Source of the DNA: Dacryopinax spathularia
Taxonomy: Eukaryota; Basidiomycota; Dacrymycetes; Dacrymycetales; Dacrymycetaceae
DNA: 47,886 bases
Direction: 5' to 3'
Assembly: GCA_037974965.1 (NCBI GenBank)
Contig: JBBPFI010000020.1
Location: forward strand, 1-47,886
Shown: in pieces, positions 9,598 to 19,573 of the stretch
Numbering within the stretch: position 1 is the stretch's first letter
Layout: each line of letters starts with the position of its first letter
Notes under the pieces: generated by a model
Told to the model about the DNA's origin: nothing
Databases searched by the model: none
Seen by the model: the letters and a program-made list of their open reading frames with translations, nothing else
Translations under genes and position numbers: made by a program

Positions 9598-10434
9598 CTA
9601 GTAATGGAAGTTGGCCTTTATAGCCTTGTGAGAGAGCTTGTGGGTCGCTTTCTTGCTTCGCTTGCGCCTGGGCTTCTTGTAGTCTCCTGCGGCACTTTCT
9701 AGCCATAAGCCTGCATCTCCTGAATATTGTGGCAAGTGTTCCAGGTAAGCGACAGTGTTGCAGGGTATCTTGGGTTGCTGGAAGCGAGGGATAGACCACC
9801 AGTAAGCATTCCAGGCCTTGACTGCATTGGGATAGCACCAGAGATGAGTATCTCTTATGGTGACTTGTTGGTTGGTGTGGAGGAGGGTGATATAGGAGAT
9901 GCCATGGGGATCAGTCAAGTGTTGGAGGATCTTGCTAATCGAGGGGTAGTGGGGGCCTTGGGAGAGCACAATGGCTGTCTTAAGCTCTTTTAGGAGCGTT
10001 GTGGTGAGGTTGGTGAGGTCTACCAGGTGGTCATCTTCCAAGGTGAGGGTGGCTGAGTGGAGACAGGTGAGGTTGGAGCAGATCTGGGTCAAGTTGGCAT
10101 TGAGCAGGACTGCATAGTCTTCACGAAGCCTATCCCTAGCAGAAAGTGGTTCAGAGGATGCTTGGGAAGGTGTGTGAGCGATGTACCTTTCAAGGAGAAG
10201 TGCCTCTTTGAAGGCTTTCTCAAGCCAGGGCTGGACAGGCTCTTCAGGCACCTTGACTTGGGGAGGGTGTATCTCATCATTAGGAATGAAGAGTTTGCTG
10301 GCATCGATGATGTTCTGGAGGGCCTGAGAGGTACCAGAAGGGAGACAGTAGTCGATATCCATGGGGGAGCCAACAGGAGAGAGTTCAGATTCACTCCCAA
10401 AGATGTCTGAGGTGATGGGGTTGGGATAAGGCAT
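9598..10434 (-). CDS. Extra ORF of element 1, 278 aa, function unknown
   Basis: Lies between the pol stop and the polypurine tract, the place of env in retroviruses. The first ATG (10434) gives MPYPNPITSDIF; the frame is open 14 codons further up without ATG. No signal peptide or membrane span, so it does not look like an envelope protein. The N-terminal 60 residues are Ser/Pro/acidic, the middle is helical and Leu-rich, then a conserved-looking aromatic block (WCYPNAVKAWNAYWW) and a basic tail (KKPRRKRSKKATHK) that could be a nuclear signal or nucleic-acid contact. The same protein is encoded by element 2 without change. A spliced subgenomic mRNA or internal promoter would be needed to express it. 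I do not recognise the family. Confidence 0.65.
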   Translation of the reverse strand: MPYPNPITSDIFGSESELSPVGSPMDIDYCLPSGTSQALQNIIDASKLFIPNDEIHPPQVKVPEEPVQPWLEKAFKEALLLERYIAHTPSQASSEPLSARDRLREDYAVLLNANLTQICSNLTCLHSATLTLEDDHLVDLTNLTTTLLKELKTAIVLSQGPHYPSISKILQHLTDPHGISYITLLHTNQQVTIRDTHLWCYPNAVKAWNAYWWSIPRFQQPKIPCNTVAYLEHLPQYSGDAGLWLESAAGDYKKPRRKRSKKATHKLSHKAIKANFHY

Positions 10435-11171
10435 ATAGGCGCTTTTTGGGGTGGATTTGGGATGGAAAGGTGGCAATGGGATGGGGAAATTTTGTCGTTT
10501 CTGTGATGATGAGATGCCCAGGATGCTCTATGCCAGTTTTTATAGCCTGGGGAGGCCTGTAGCTTGTATGCTGGCATGTTCTAGACAGGTTAGGAATAGG
10601 CGAAAAAATCGCTAATTCTTCCTGCCTGTCCTTGAGGCTCTGCAGTGATTCCATGGCAATTCTTTTGTGGTGGCATGACGGCACTAGTGCTTAGCGTCAA
10701 ATCGCTCCTTTACACCTTGTGGAATGCTGTAGAATTGATGGTGCTATGGCTGAAACGATCCAGAGGGTCAGGGATGGGGCGATTTTTATGTGGCACCGCT
10801 TCTAGGATATTCTGGAGGTGTGCGAATGCAGTCGTCTATAGCGGAGTGGTTTGATACTATGCCCTAGTTTGAAACACTCCCTTGGAGCTAAGGAAACGCT
10901 GTAGAACTGACAGAGATATGGCCTGATCTTTGTCAGGGTGTGGTGGGGCGATTTTGACAGGAATGTTGACATAGAATTTGGGCTATCGGCCATAGGTGAT
11001 CGCTGAATCCAATGCCCGGAGTCTTTAGCCATACATCTTGGCTTCAACTTTGCTCCTTGGCGCATAGCAATCGGAGTAAAACTGATGGCGCTAGGCTAGG
11101 GACGATATAGTGGGGTTCCAGGGGTCGAGGAGAAGGTGTTTGAAGTGTGAATTGTGGCCCAATGGTGAAGC

Positions 11172-11285
11172 GCGCAGCTTAGCGGGCTGCGCCAACGCAT
11201 TCGTAGACATCGAAAATGGGGGGGTCCAATTATTGAAGTTAGGCCATAGCTGCGCCAGTTAGTGCGCGCAGCTTATCCTGCGCAG
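11172..11285. repeat. Hairpin-rich GC segment in the spacer of element 1
   Basis: Two GC-rich inverted repeats: GCGCAGC (11172-11178) with GCTGCGC (11186-11192), and CTGCGC (11250-11255) with GCGCAG (11280-11285). The segment also shares GCGCGCAGCTTA as a direct repeat. Present in the same place in element 2. Role unknown. Confidence 0.55.
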
Positions 11286-11766
11286 GGGGTCCTCTAGAGG
11301 TTATTGTTCATTGTAGAGACCACTAGGGACGCTTTTTCGGTGGCTGTGCAGTGGCTGTCCACGTGATTCCGAGATCTTCTTGACGCTTCTGAGCCCTAGG
11401 ATAGGGTGGTGGGTAAGCAGGAGTGGTATGGAGGCAATATTGGGGTGTTTTTTATGTGATATCGCAAAGTATTGTACGTATCCATCATTTATCGTCTTTG
11501 TGTGGTGGACTCTGTGACGTGATTGATTGGTGGATACGCCATGGGTATTGGTGACTTAGCCTGCGTGCCGTTGGCCAATATATTTAGTGGTATTGCGGGC
11601 TCTGATTGAGTGGCGACATTGCCTCCGCTAGACAGTTGTATTTGCGTGCTGGTGTCTCGGGGACTATGCACGTCCTTGGTGTGAGATTGCCGTGTAGCCA
11701 GAACACAACCAGTGAGTGCCACAAACAGATGTTTTCCGTTGCTAATGTAATCGGGTAGACCATATA

Positions 11767-12042
11767 ATGGCATTTGGCGACTATGAGCGCATTCGGCGTC
11801 GCATTCCTAAGCGGTGGAAGCGCTTAGGCGATATCGATCCTGGTCGCCTCAGCGATCCAGTCGATCAATGGGCATATTGGAAGTTTCGTGAGGAGGGTAC
11901 CGGGGTCTTGTGGCATGAGAAGTGTGTCTCATGCGAGTTGCAGTGTCGCCAGTGCATACGTGTCTGTGGCTTTCGCAAGTGTATGTTTTGTTGGTTCGAC
12001 AAGATGTATCGTTGTAAGCAGCGTTGTGTAGAGGGGCCGTGA
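11767..12042 (+). CDS. Opposite-strand Cys-rich small ORF in element 1, 91 aa
   Basis: ATG-to-stop ORF on the strand opposite to Gag-Pol, ending 64 bp from the Gag-Pol stop so the two converge. The first half is basic and Trp-rich (RRRIPKRWKRLGDIDPGRL, then WAYWKF). The second half has nine cysteines in the pattern C-x2-C-x3-C-x2-C-x3-C-x4-C-x2-C-x7-C-x3-C with a His just before, which suggests zinc binding. The ATG sits in CCATATAATGG. Identical in element 2. It is short, so chance cannot be excluded, but dense Cys pairs are unlike random sequence. No family recognised. Confidence 0.45.
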   Translation: MAFGDYERIRRRIPKRWKRLGDIDPGRLSDPVDQWAYWKFREEGTGVLWHEKCVSCELQCRQCIRVCGFRKCMFCWFDKMYRCKQRCVEGP

Positions 12043-12106
12043 AAATAATGGGAATATGTTGTTTTGCGCCTTTTGTAATGTAGGGGTGAAGTGGTATAGT
12101 TTGCAG

Positions 12107-15100
12107 TTATTGGGGTACGGTGGTTGGTTTACCGTTGATTATACCATGTGAGGCGTCATATTCAGCAAGAATCTGGGCTGCTGAGTCAACAAAGGCAGAT
12201 CGGGGTTCCCAGGTGTTCTCGTGCGATTCATATCCAAGCCATTTGACTAAGTACCATAGTTTGCCATTACGTAACTCGTGGTCCAATAGCGCTTCTACTT
12301 CATAGCTGGGTCCTTTAGCGGAGGGTATTGCTGGGGGTGGGAGCATGACACGGTGTGCAAATTCATCGGGTGAACTGATGTATGGTTTGAGAAGGCTTGT
12401 ATGCACAGTATCATTGATCCGCATGTGTACAGGAAGTTCAAGTACGTAGTTCAGATCACTGCGCACCTCCTTGACTTTGAACGGTCCGAACCAGAGTGGT
12501 AGGAGTTTCTTTGCTTTCTGTTTTTTCTGCCATGCGGGATTGATTGCTTCTTTAGAGAGCATGACAAGGTCATTGACCTGATACGTTTGTTCACGATGGT
12601 GGGCATTGTATTGTTGTGCCTGAGCCGATTGAGCACGTTGCATGGCATCATGTGCAGCGAGTGAGTCGGATTTGAGCTTTGCAAGGAAATCGTCAACCGC
12701 GGGGACTTCAATGGTGGTGTCAGAGAAGGAAGAGTGGGGTAATCTAGGCAACCATCCATAGTCCAGTTCGTATGGTGTATACCCAGTAGAGGAGTTTACC
12801 GAATTGTTATATGCTATTTCAAGGGTAGGAAGGAGATCGATCCAGTTGTTTTGTTTGTAGTTGATATAGTGTCGTAGTCCTTCCTTTAGCGTACGGATGG
12901 TTCGTTCTGACTGACCGTCAGTCTGCGGGTGGTTTGAGGTTGACATTGCAAGTTTGACTCCAAGGCGTTTGAAGAGATGTGACCAGAAGTTGGAGGTGAA
13001 TTTTGGGTCACGGTCTGAGATAATAACCTGTGGTAGGCCATGTAGGCGGATGACTTCATGTAGAAAGATATTTGCAAGGTCGGGTGCTTTGTCTGTGCTC
13101 CGCATTGGTATGAAATGAGCATGCTTGGAGAATTTGTCGACCACTACCATTATCATATCATGACCACTGGGTGCTGTCGGGAGTGGTCCAGCAAAATCCA
13201 TGGTTACTGTGTGCCATCGTTGTGTTGGAATAGTATTGGGCTGCAGGAGGCCAGTGGCCTTGCGGTTGGAAGGCTTGTTGCGTTGGCAGGGGCCGCATGA
13301 GGATACATAACGTTTCACGTCTTTGTACATGTTTGGCCAGTAATATGTGCGAGAGATAAGCTCATATGTCTGGTCAATGCCATGATGACCAGCTGATTCA
13401 GCATCATGGTGATCATTAAGAATAGTAAGACGCAAATCTCCTGCATTTGGTATGCATAAGTTCTGCAAATCAGAGGGTCGCTTAATGTAAAGGAGTCCAT
13501 CAATGAGTAGATACTGTCGTAAGTGGGCAGTGACTTTGTTCTCATGAAGTGCCTTTACAATTGGGCCAAAGTAGAGGTCGGTGGCATATCCATTCTTGAT
13601 TTGATTCTCAAAAGCATTGTCGCGAGTGAGAATGGAGATGTTATTGATATCTTCTGTGTCTCCGTCTGATCCTTGGGTGGCCAGGGTACTGTCTTGGAGG
13701 GGAGCACGAGATAGAGCATCCACATTAGCATGTAGTTTTCCTGCTCGATGTACAATAGTGAGGTTGTCACGCCAATGCTGTAGTTCCATGGACCAGCGAA
13801 TGAGTCGGCGATTGGTTCCTTTGAAATTCAGTATCCATTGAAGGGCAGAGTGGTCTGTTATGACCTTCACTTTCATTCCATCAATGTAAGGATGGAGTTT
13901 GTCCAGTGCCCAGATAATGGCAAGGCATTCAAGCTCGGTAGCGGAGTAGTTGCGTTCGGCATGTGAAAGTTGGCGTGATATGGCGCAAATGATATGTTCT
14001 TTATTATCATCGCCAAGTTGTGCGAGTTCTGCTCCAAGGCCAACTGTGGAGGCATCGGTGTAGAGGAGGAATTCTTTGTTGTAATTTGGATGTGCACGAA
14101 TTGGTTTTGATCCAATGGCTTTACGAAGGGCAAGGAACGCGTCTTTGCAGTGAGCAGTCCAGACAAACGGTGTGTCCTTTTTGAGCAGTTCTGTGAGACA
14201 GCGAGTTATTTTGGCAAATGCAGGTATGTATGCACGGTAGTAACCACACATGCCAAGGAAGGTCTGTAACTCCTTGATGTTTGTTGGCATAGGATAATCC
14301 AGGATTGCCTTGACATTACGGTCGTTCATTCCGATTCCTAGTTTTCCAACTCGATGTCCTAACGCAAGGATTTCTTCATAGCCAAAGTGGGACTTCTTTA
14401 GTGCGAGGGTGAGGCCAGAGGCTATTATGCGGGATAATACATCTGCAAGATGTTGCAGGTGGGATGGCCAGTCATCAGAGTATACAATAATGTCATCAAT
14501 ATACACAAGTGCATGTTGCCACTTGCATGTGGAGAGAATGCGATCCATACTGCGTTGAAAGATGGCTGGTCCATTCTTGAGGCCAAAGGGTAGACGTTTG
14601 TATTGGAAGAGGCCATCGTTTGTTCTGAAAGCTGTTTTGGGGCGATCTTCTGGTGCAATAACAACCTGATGGAAGCCCATGTTGGCGTCAAGAGTCGAAA
14701 ACCGTTTCTTTCCTTCAAATTGTGCTAAATAGTCGTCAATCCGTGGGATGGGGTATTGGTCGGCTTTGGTTATTGCGTTGATTTTGCGATAATCAATACA
14801 AAAGCGATCCTTATCCTTTTGCCGGACCAGTACTGCAGGTGAGGCCCACGGTGAATCCGATGGTTCAATGACATCTTCTTTCAGCAGACGTGCAATGGTG
14901 TCTGAGATGATAGTTCGTTTGGCTGGAGAAGCATGGTATGGGGCTGAAGAAATTGGCAGGGCATCACCAGTTTCAATGCGAAATTGTACTCCATCGACAT
15001 ATCCGAGTGTTCGATCACCATATGCAAAGGCAGCTCGGTGTTTCACAAGTACATCTAACAGTTCTTGTCGTTGTGGAGGGGATAATTCTGGGTTGATATC

Positions 15101-18100
15101 AGATGTATCAAGGGCCTTGAGAAAGGTAGAAATATCAGCACGCTCATTCGGTTTAACGTTGATATAGTTGACTTCGGCTGGCCTCGATTTGCGAAGGAGG
15201 GGGTGTAAGGTTCCAAGAGCATCCGCAGGTGTGATAGTGATGGGAAATGGCTCGAAATTGGTGAGTTCGCAGATAAGGCTCTGTGTGAGGTTACCAATGC
15301 TGGCAGCTGCACGGATAGCAAATCGTCCTTCCCGTAAAGGTAGTGGTGTGAAGGCATATAGTGCACTCTTCAGGTTTGTATTACAGGTGGCGGGAATGCG
15401 AGCCATATGGTAGGGGCGAACTGTGAATGCTTGTTTCACACGTAGAATGTTGTCTGGTTCTCCCTTGTGCTGTATCGAGATTGGTACTGTGATAGGTTGT
15501 CGGTATGATAAGCACAGGGTGCAAAGGCCTAGATCAAGGATACCAGCATGATGTGAGAGAAAATCATTACCAAGAATGATTCGAGAAGATGCGGAGGGGT
15601 AGACATAGAAGTGACATGTGAAACCAAAAGGCTTCTTGTGAATATCCATGAACATAACTTCTAGCTCAATTTGTTGTGAAATTGTTGAGTCTCCACCAAT
15701 TCCTCGAATGCTCATGAGTGGAGCTGGAGTTGGTTGGCACTTGGGCAGATATCTTTTGAGAGTTGTTGTATCAATGATAGATATGGATGAGCCCGTGTCG
15801 ATGCATACTTTGTGTAAGTGAGTTGGGTCGTTGGCGCGGGGGAATGTTATGGTTGTGAAAGCTGGTGTCATTCGGGAGGCTTGTCGGTGGTCAGGAGTGG
15901 AAGCTGCAGGATTGATGGCGATCTTGACCGGAACTCCTACAACGTCCTTATTGTCATGATGGGCAGTCCTCCGTTGTTGGCTTGCTTTGGCTTGCAATCG
16001 TGACGATTTTCGAGTAACGGTTAAGACTTCAGCCATAAGTACCTCATTGTCCTGACCATAGTCCTGATTATCATAGTAATCATCCTGATCTTGGATTTCT
16101 TCTTCCAGGGGTTCTTCTTGAATGATGTTTTCTTGTTGGTCTTCATTCGGGGCTTCTTCAGATTCCTCTTCAACGGTGTCTACCATGTTGGTGCGTGGTT
16201 GCCATCCCCGGTTGTTACGTGAAGTGTTGTTAATGCCCGTGGTTCGACGAAGAGAGGAGGCGGGGTTTCCTTGCCGATTAGGGTTACCATTATTACCATT
16301 GTTGGCAGGGGGTGGGTGTGGGCAGTCCCGTACAAAATGTGGTCCTCCGCAACGGAAACAAGCAGGATTGGCTGTACTAGTGCTCACATTAGGTGAGCTG
16401 TTGGATTGAGTGCGTACAGGATTGGAAGTGGGGTTGTTGGTTGTTGCTCGGTTACCAGTGTTGGATGCCGTTGGGAGCGTGCTTGTGCCAGAATTGGTTT
16501 GACGGTTTTGTGTTATAATGTTGCGAGGAAACGAGTTGCTTGCACGGGGATTTGAGCTATTGCTAAGAGCGGAGGTGCGGTTCCATGAGCTGTTTTGGGC
16601 AGAGCCCTGTCCTACACGCTGTCTAGCAAATCCATACTGCCGTAACAGACTTGGTTCAAGATCTTTGATGATACGCTTGAAGCTTTCAAGAGAGGACACA
16701 TAGTTTGTTGATGCCTTGATGATGGCATGCATGTCAACAGGTATTCCGGTTAACAGATCGGCCATTAGGAATTGAACCGGAGTGCTTTCTGGAAAGATAA
16801 GTGCTTGCATGCGGCGCTTATCAGTGAAGTAGTCATTGAAAGTCTCGTTAGTTCTCCAGAGACGATTTCGATATTGTTGTTGCATATTGACTTCAAAGTT
16901 TGCTTGACGGTATTCATTTCGCAATGCATCTTGCCAAATCTCCCATGATGTAAGCTGATCTCTAGTGGTGCTAGGAAGAGTGGTGAACCATTTGAGAGCA
17001 TTATCCTGTAGTAGACCTCCAGGTAATGCTGCAAGTAGCTCACGTTCATTTGCACCAGATGCTTTGAAGATTGCCGAAATAGTCATGATCCAGTCTTCGA
17101 TATTCTCATCATCCCGTCCATGGAATTTGGGGAGTTTCTTCAGATGGAGTCGGTCCTTTCCATCGTATGTCCCAGTAATTCCCGAACCAACTGGGTTTAG
17201 ATGGGGTGTTGGTGTCAGGCGAGGATCTGGTTTGATTTCGGTAGGGCCAAAGGTGTTACCTGTACCAGTGGCAGCCAATGGTGATGGGGTGAGGTGAGGG
17301 AGATAGTCCGGTTTCAGTTTCTTGGCTGCTTGTTGCTGTTGCAACAGTTCCTCGATTCGTTGGAAGCGGCGAGCAATTTCAGAGGAGTCATTGAACAGAC
17401 GTTCTTCCACTTCTTTATAGAGGGAATCGAATCGTTCTTCAAGTTTCTCCTGATTGATGGCATTTGTATTGAGGCGTTGATCCAGGAGGTGATGTAGCCC
17501 ATCCATCTTTGCATCAAGAGCTTGTTCTGACACCATGTGGTTGCTGAGTTCTTCAAGAGATGAAAGTCGCCTGTTGAATGTATCTTGGATTTTCTCGATG
17601 TTTTTGGTGATTTCTTGAATTCGAGAGTTGAAAGTGCGATTGAAGTCTGCCAAGCGAGCACGCAGCTCTTCGGTTGCTGCAGCACGCCACTGGTCATGTA
17701 CCTCTTTGAGAGATGTCTTCATGAGCTGAAATTCTTCTGACATGTTGGATTTTGTGGGAAACTCTTCAAGCAACATGGCTAGGTTGTCTTGGGTGAGCAA
17801 TTCCTCATCAAATCGGTCATGTAATTTCCGAATCTCCACACGCAAGAAGCGAGAATCTTCCAGCCAGGTAGCGTAGGAGACAGGGGCTTGTGGATCATGA
17901 ACATGTATTGGAGAGGTGTCTTCATCATCTGAGTCGGGAATACGAGTGTTTGTTTTTTCCGGGGAGGGGTCGGTTATTTCGAGATTTTCCATTTGTGTTT
18001 CTAAGATAGGAGATAACTCCTCGGGAGGTATGGGAGACAGTGGGGAAGTTGCACTTGGGATGATATTGGCAGCTTCTGCTGTTGTGCGGTTGGAGCGGGC

Positions 18101-18166
18101 ACGACCAGAAAGTGTAGGTTTGGTTATACGGGTGCGGTTTGATCGGCGACGGGTGGCAGATGACAT
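12107..18166 (-). CDS. Gag-Pol polyprotein with C-terminal chromodomain (element 1)
   Basis: One uninterrupted frame of 2019 aa. I start at ATG 18166 (MSSATRRRSN); the frame is open 28 codons upstream but without ATG. Domains: basic N terminus, coiled-coil gag (about 100-310), gag capsid fold (about 340-500), zinc knuckle CFRCGGPHFVRDC at 603, acidic linker, aspartic protease DTGSS at 790, reverse transcriptase with YIDD at 1222, RNase H with TDAS around 1371, integrase HHCC (about 1586-1627) and catalytic D1657, D1718, E1754 with 35 residues between the last two, then a chromodomain with cage residues Tyr1955, Trp1976, Tyr1979. Gag and Pol are in the same frame, so no frameshift is needed. 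It differs from element 2 at residue 633 (Gly here, Arg there). All catalytic residues are present. Confidence 0.97.
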   Translation of the reverse strand: MSSATRRRSNRTRITKPTLSGRARSNRTTAEAANIIPSATSPLSPIPPEELSPILETQMENLEITDPSPEKTNTRIPDSDDEDTSPIHVHDPQAPVSYATWLEDSRFLRVEIRKLHDRFDEELLTQDNLAMLLEEFPTKSNMSEEFQLMKTSLKEVHDQWRAAATEELRARLADFNRTFNSRIQEITKNIEKIQDTFNRRLSSLEELSNHMVSEQALDAKMDGLHHLLDQRLNTNAINQEKLEERFDSLYKEVEERLFNDSSEIARRFQRIEELLQQQQAAKKLKPDYLPHLTPSPLAATGTGNTFGPTEIKPDPRLTPTPHLNPVGSGITGTYDGKDRLHLKKLPKFHGRDDENIEDWIMTISAIFKASGANERELLAALPGGLLQDNALKWFTTLPSTTRDQLTSWEIWQDALRNEYRQANFEVNMQQQYRNRLWRTNETFNDYFTDKRRMQALIFPESTPVQFLMADLLTGIPVDMHAIIKASTNYVSSLESFKRIIKDLEPSLLRQYGFARQRVGQGSAQNSSWNRTSALSNSSNPRASNSFPRNIITQNRQTNSGTSTLPTASNTGNRATTNNPTSNPVRTQSNSSPNVSTSTANPACFRCGGPHFVRDCPHPPPANNGNNGNPNRQGNPASSLRRTTGINNTSRNNRGWQPRTNMVDTVEEESEEAPNEDQQENIIQEEPLEEEIQDQDDYYDNQDYGQDNEVLMAEVLTVTRKSSRLQAKASQQRRTAHHDNKDVVGVPVKIAINPAASTPDHRQASRMTPAFTTITFPRANDPTHLHKVCIDTGSSISIIDTTTLKRYLPKCQPTPAPLMSIRGIGGDSTISQQIELEVMFMDIHKKPFGFTCHFYVYPSASSRIILGNDFLSHHAGILDLGLCTLCLSYRQPITVPISIQHKGEPDNILRVKQAFTVRPYHMARIPATCNTNLKSALYAFTPLPLREGRFAIRAAASIGNLTQSLICELTNFEPFPITITPADALGTLHPLLRKSRPAEVNYINVKPNERADISTFLKALDTSDINPELSPPQRQELLDVLVKHRAAFAYGDRTLGYVDGVQFRIETGDALPISSAPYHASPAKRTIISDTIARLLKEDVIEPSDSPWASPAVLVRQKDKDRFCIDYRKINAITKADQYPIPRIDDYLAQFEGKKRFSTLDANMGFHQVVIAPEDRPKTAFRTNDGLFQYKRLPFGLKNGPAIFQRSMDRILSTCKWQHALVYIDDIIVYSDDWPSHLQHLADVLSRIIASGLTLALKKSHFGYEEILALGHRVGKLGIGMNDRNVKAILDYPMPTNIKELQTFLGMCGYYRAYIPAFAKITRCLTELLKKDTPFVWTAHCKDAFLALRKAIGSKPIRAHPNYNKEFLLYTDASTVGLGAELAQLGDDNKEHIICAISRQLSHAERNYSATELECLAIIWALDKLHPYIDGMKVKVITDHSALQWILNFKGTNRRLIRWSMELQHWRDNLTIVHRAGKLHANVDALSRAPLQDSTLATQGSDGDTEDINNISILTRDNAFENQIKNGYATDLYFGPIVKALHENKVTAHLRQYLLIDGLLYIKRPSDLQNLCIPNAGDLRLTILNDHHDAESAGHHGIDQTYELISRTYYWPNMYKDVKRYVSSCGPCQRNKPSNRKATGLLQPNTIPTQRWHTVTMDFAGPLPTAPSGHDMIMVVVDKFSKHAHFIPMRSTDKAPDLANIFLHEVIRLHGLPQVIISDRDPKFTSNFWSHLFKRLGVKLAMSTSNHPQTDGQSERTIRTLKEGLRHYINYKQNNWIDLLPTLEIAYNNSVNSSTGYTPYELDYGWLPRLPHSSFSDTTIEVPAVDDFLAKLKSDSLAAHDAMQRAQSAQAQQYNAHHREQTYQVNDLVMLSKEAINPAWQKKQKAKKLLPLWFGPFKVKEVRSDLNYVLELPVHMRINDTVHTSLLKPYISSPDEFAHRVMLPPPAIPSAKGPSYEVEALLDHELRNGKLWYLVKWLGYESHENTWEPRSAFVDSAAQILAEYDASHGIINGKPTTVPQ

Positions 18167-18406
18167 CCTTGAATATAGAAGGTTTCGAGAGAGTCGGTTA
18201 ATAGCCAGGATAGCAGACAGGAGTGAGGCAGTGAATGCCTGAGCAAGCACTCAGCCACAATGTTAAGTATGTGAAGTATAACGAAGAGTCACAAAGGATC
18301 TCCTCACGAGCGTTCAGTACTCGTCACACAGAACAGGTAAAGATGCAGTCCGACGACAACGGTACTACACCCAATTTGACAAAGGATGACTAATCCTAAG
18401 TCAACA

Positions 18407-18538
18407 GCAGCAGAGGGTTATGACAGCAGATGAGTCACAGCAGTAGAGGGTTATGACAGCAGATGAGTCACAGCAGCAGAGGGTTATGACAGCAGATGAG
18501 TCACAGCAGCAGAGGGTTATGACAGCAGATGAGTCACA
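18407..18538 (-). repeat. 33-bp tandem repeat in the leader of element 1
   Basis: Four head-to-tail copies of a 33-bp unit (on the plus strand GCAGCAGAGGGTTATGACAG then CAGATGAGTCACA), nearly identical (one has GCAGTAG). The unit holds TGACTCA, a bZIP/AP-1-type site, once per copy. It lies between the primer-binding site and the Gag-Pol start. Confidence 0.9.
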
Positions 18539-18575
18539 GCAGCAGATACAGTGGTATGAGAGAGATGATGTGTAT

Positions 18576-18593
18576 ATCCCAACTCGTCCACCA
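18576..18593 (-). other. Primer-binding site of element 1
   Basis: TGGTGGACGAGTTGGGAT two bases after the 5' LTR on the minus strand. TGG would pair with a tRNA 3' CCA; the expected tRNA would end CTCGTCCACCA. I cannot name the tRNA from memory. Confidence 0.65.
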
Positions 18594-18595
18594 AT

Positions 18596-18923
18596 TGTAA
18601 CGACGTGCTCCAAGCAACGTCGCACAAGACAGATGTAGGGAGCGTAGGGTAGAGTAGATAGAGACTGGGGCGAGAGTAGAGGAGAGAATGAGATGATCAT
18701 TTAGAGAGAAAGGAGCTCGCTTTATATAGACAGAGGCCTGGGGGGCGCAGCCTTGTGGTCCAGTCATCGTGACGAGGCTCCGGTAAGTTCTACAGACTAC
18801 TCTACATAGCAAAGCTGTGTCATGACTCAGAATGGAATGTCCTGGCGCCTTCCTGAGAGCAGGAGAGGTTTAGCCTGGGTCGATATAGCATAGTGTTCTA
18901 GAGGATTCTAGAGTCACGCTACA
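18596..18923 (-). repeat. 5' LTR of element 1
   Basis: 328 bp, identical by eye to the 3' LTR at 9208-9535. TATATAAAG is the probable promoter core and drives transcription leftward. It faces the 5' LTR of element 2 across 6.1 kb. Confidence 0.95.
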
Positions 18924-18928
18924 GCAGA
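18924..18928. repeat. Target-site duplication GCAGA (right of element 1)
   Basis: Matches 9203-9207, showing a simple single insertion with no recombination between different LTR copies. Confidence 0.9.
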
Positions 18929-19573
18929 GGACGGGCAGGGAGACCAGCAACCTTGCTTCAGGGGTTGCGAGGTTGGAGGTGGGAGGAGAGGCAGAGGAAT
19001 ATCGGGAATTTTTGTGGTGCTCGTGTCGGGGCCGGCACTCGCAAGCTCAATTGGAATGACGAAGACGAGGACGAGGCCGGCAAACGACGAAGAATAGCAG
19101 TTGAAGTCGGTCGGCAACACCTCAAGTTCAATATCGAGCAACTCCAGCACCTACACAGACATGCTCGCCATCCTCACCGCCCAAGGAACCAACCAAGAGG
19201 TTTCACAAATTCCCACGCTGCAGTCGACTCCCCAAAGTTAAACCCACCCCCGCGGCCTCCGCCTATGTGATACAGGAAAAAGAGCAAGGCATGTAGCTTG
19301 AGGCGCTTAGAGCCGAACATGGGGAGTTCCATATGGGAAGGGGTATAGAGGGCCAAAGACGGCTGCAATGGAAGAGAGACACAATGGGAAGGAGAAGGAA
19401 GGGATTGCGGCCTTTTCTCTAGAGGATAGCGGTTATTGCGATAGTGAGAGGGTTATAATGACGTGACCACAGGAGAGGTTACAATGTTTTCTATAATTGA
19501 TCCTGTTGAGTGAAGCATCTGCATATCCTTGATTTCACTGCAGTTTGCTCATTGCAGTAGTTGGAGGCGCACA
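18929..19573. other. Right part of the spacer inside the inverted repeat
   Basis: 645 bp without a recognisable gene. One plus-strand frame (18953-19270) is acidic then basic with no known motif. An alternative frame near 19125-19230 reads NSSTYTDMLAILTAQGT, protein-like, which may be the remnant of a coding region lost to frameshifts. Confidence 0.35.

Larger units (their letters stand above)
9208..18923 (-). mobile_element. Full-length Ty3/Gypsy chromovirus, element 1 (minus)
   Basis: A complete 9716-bp LTR retrotransposon read on the minus strand. In element order: 5' LTR (18596-18923), primer-binding site, leader with 33-bp repeats, single Gag-Pol ORF with chromodomain, 1.67-kb spacer carrying a divergent Cys-rich ORF, a 278-residue extra ORF, polypurine tract, 3' LTR (9208-9535). 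The two LTRs are identical by eye and flanked by matched GCAGA duplications, so insertion was recent and the element appears structurally competent. It is the same length as element 2 at 25028-34743 and differs from it, as far as I could see, by one coding base. Confidence 0.97.

Noticed and set aside
14868-17297. Several 60-110 codon ORFs on the strand opposite Gag-Pol
   Set aside because: Regular shadows of the 2019-codon frame; no motif, unlike the Cys-rich ORF outside the Gag-Pol frame.
18407-18538. CRISPR-like array
   Set aside because: The repeats are contiguous 33-bp tandem units without unique spacers, inside a eukaryotic retrotransposon leader.
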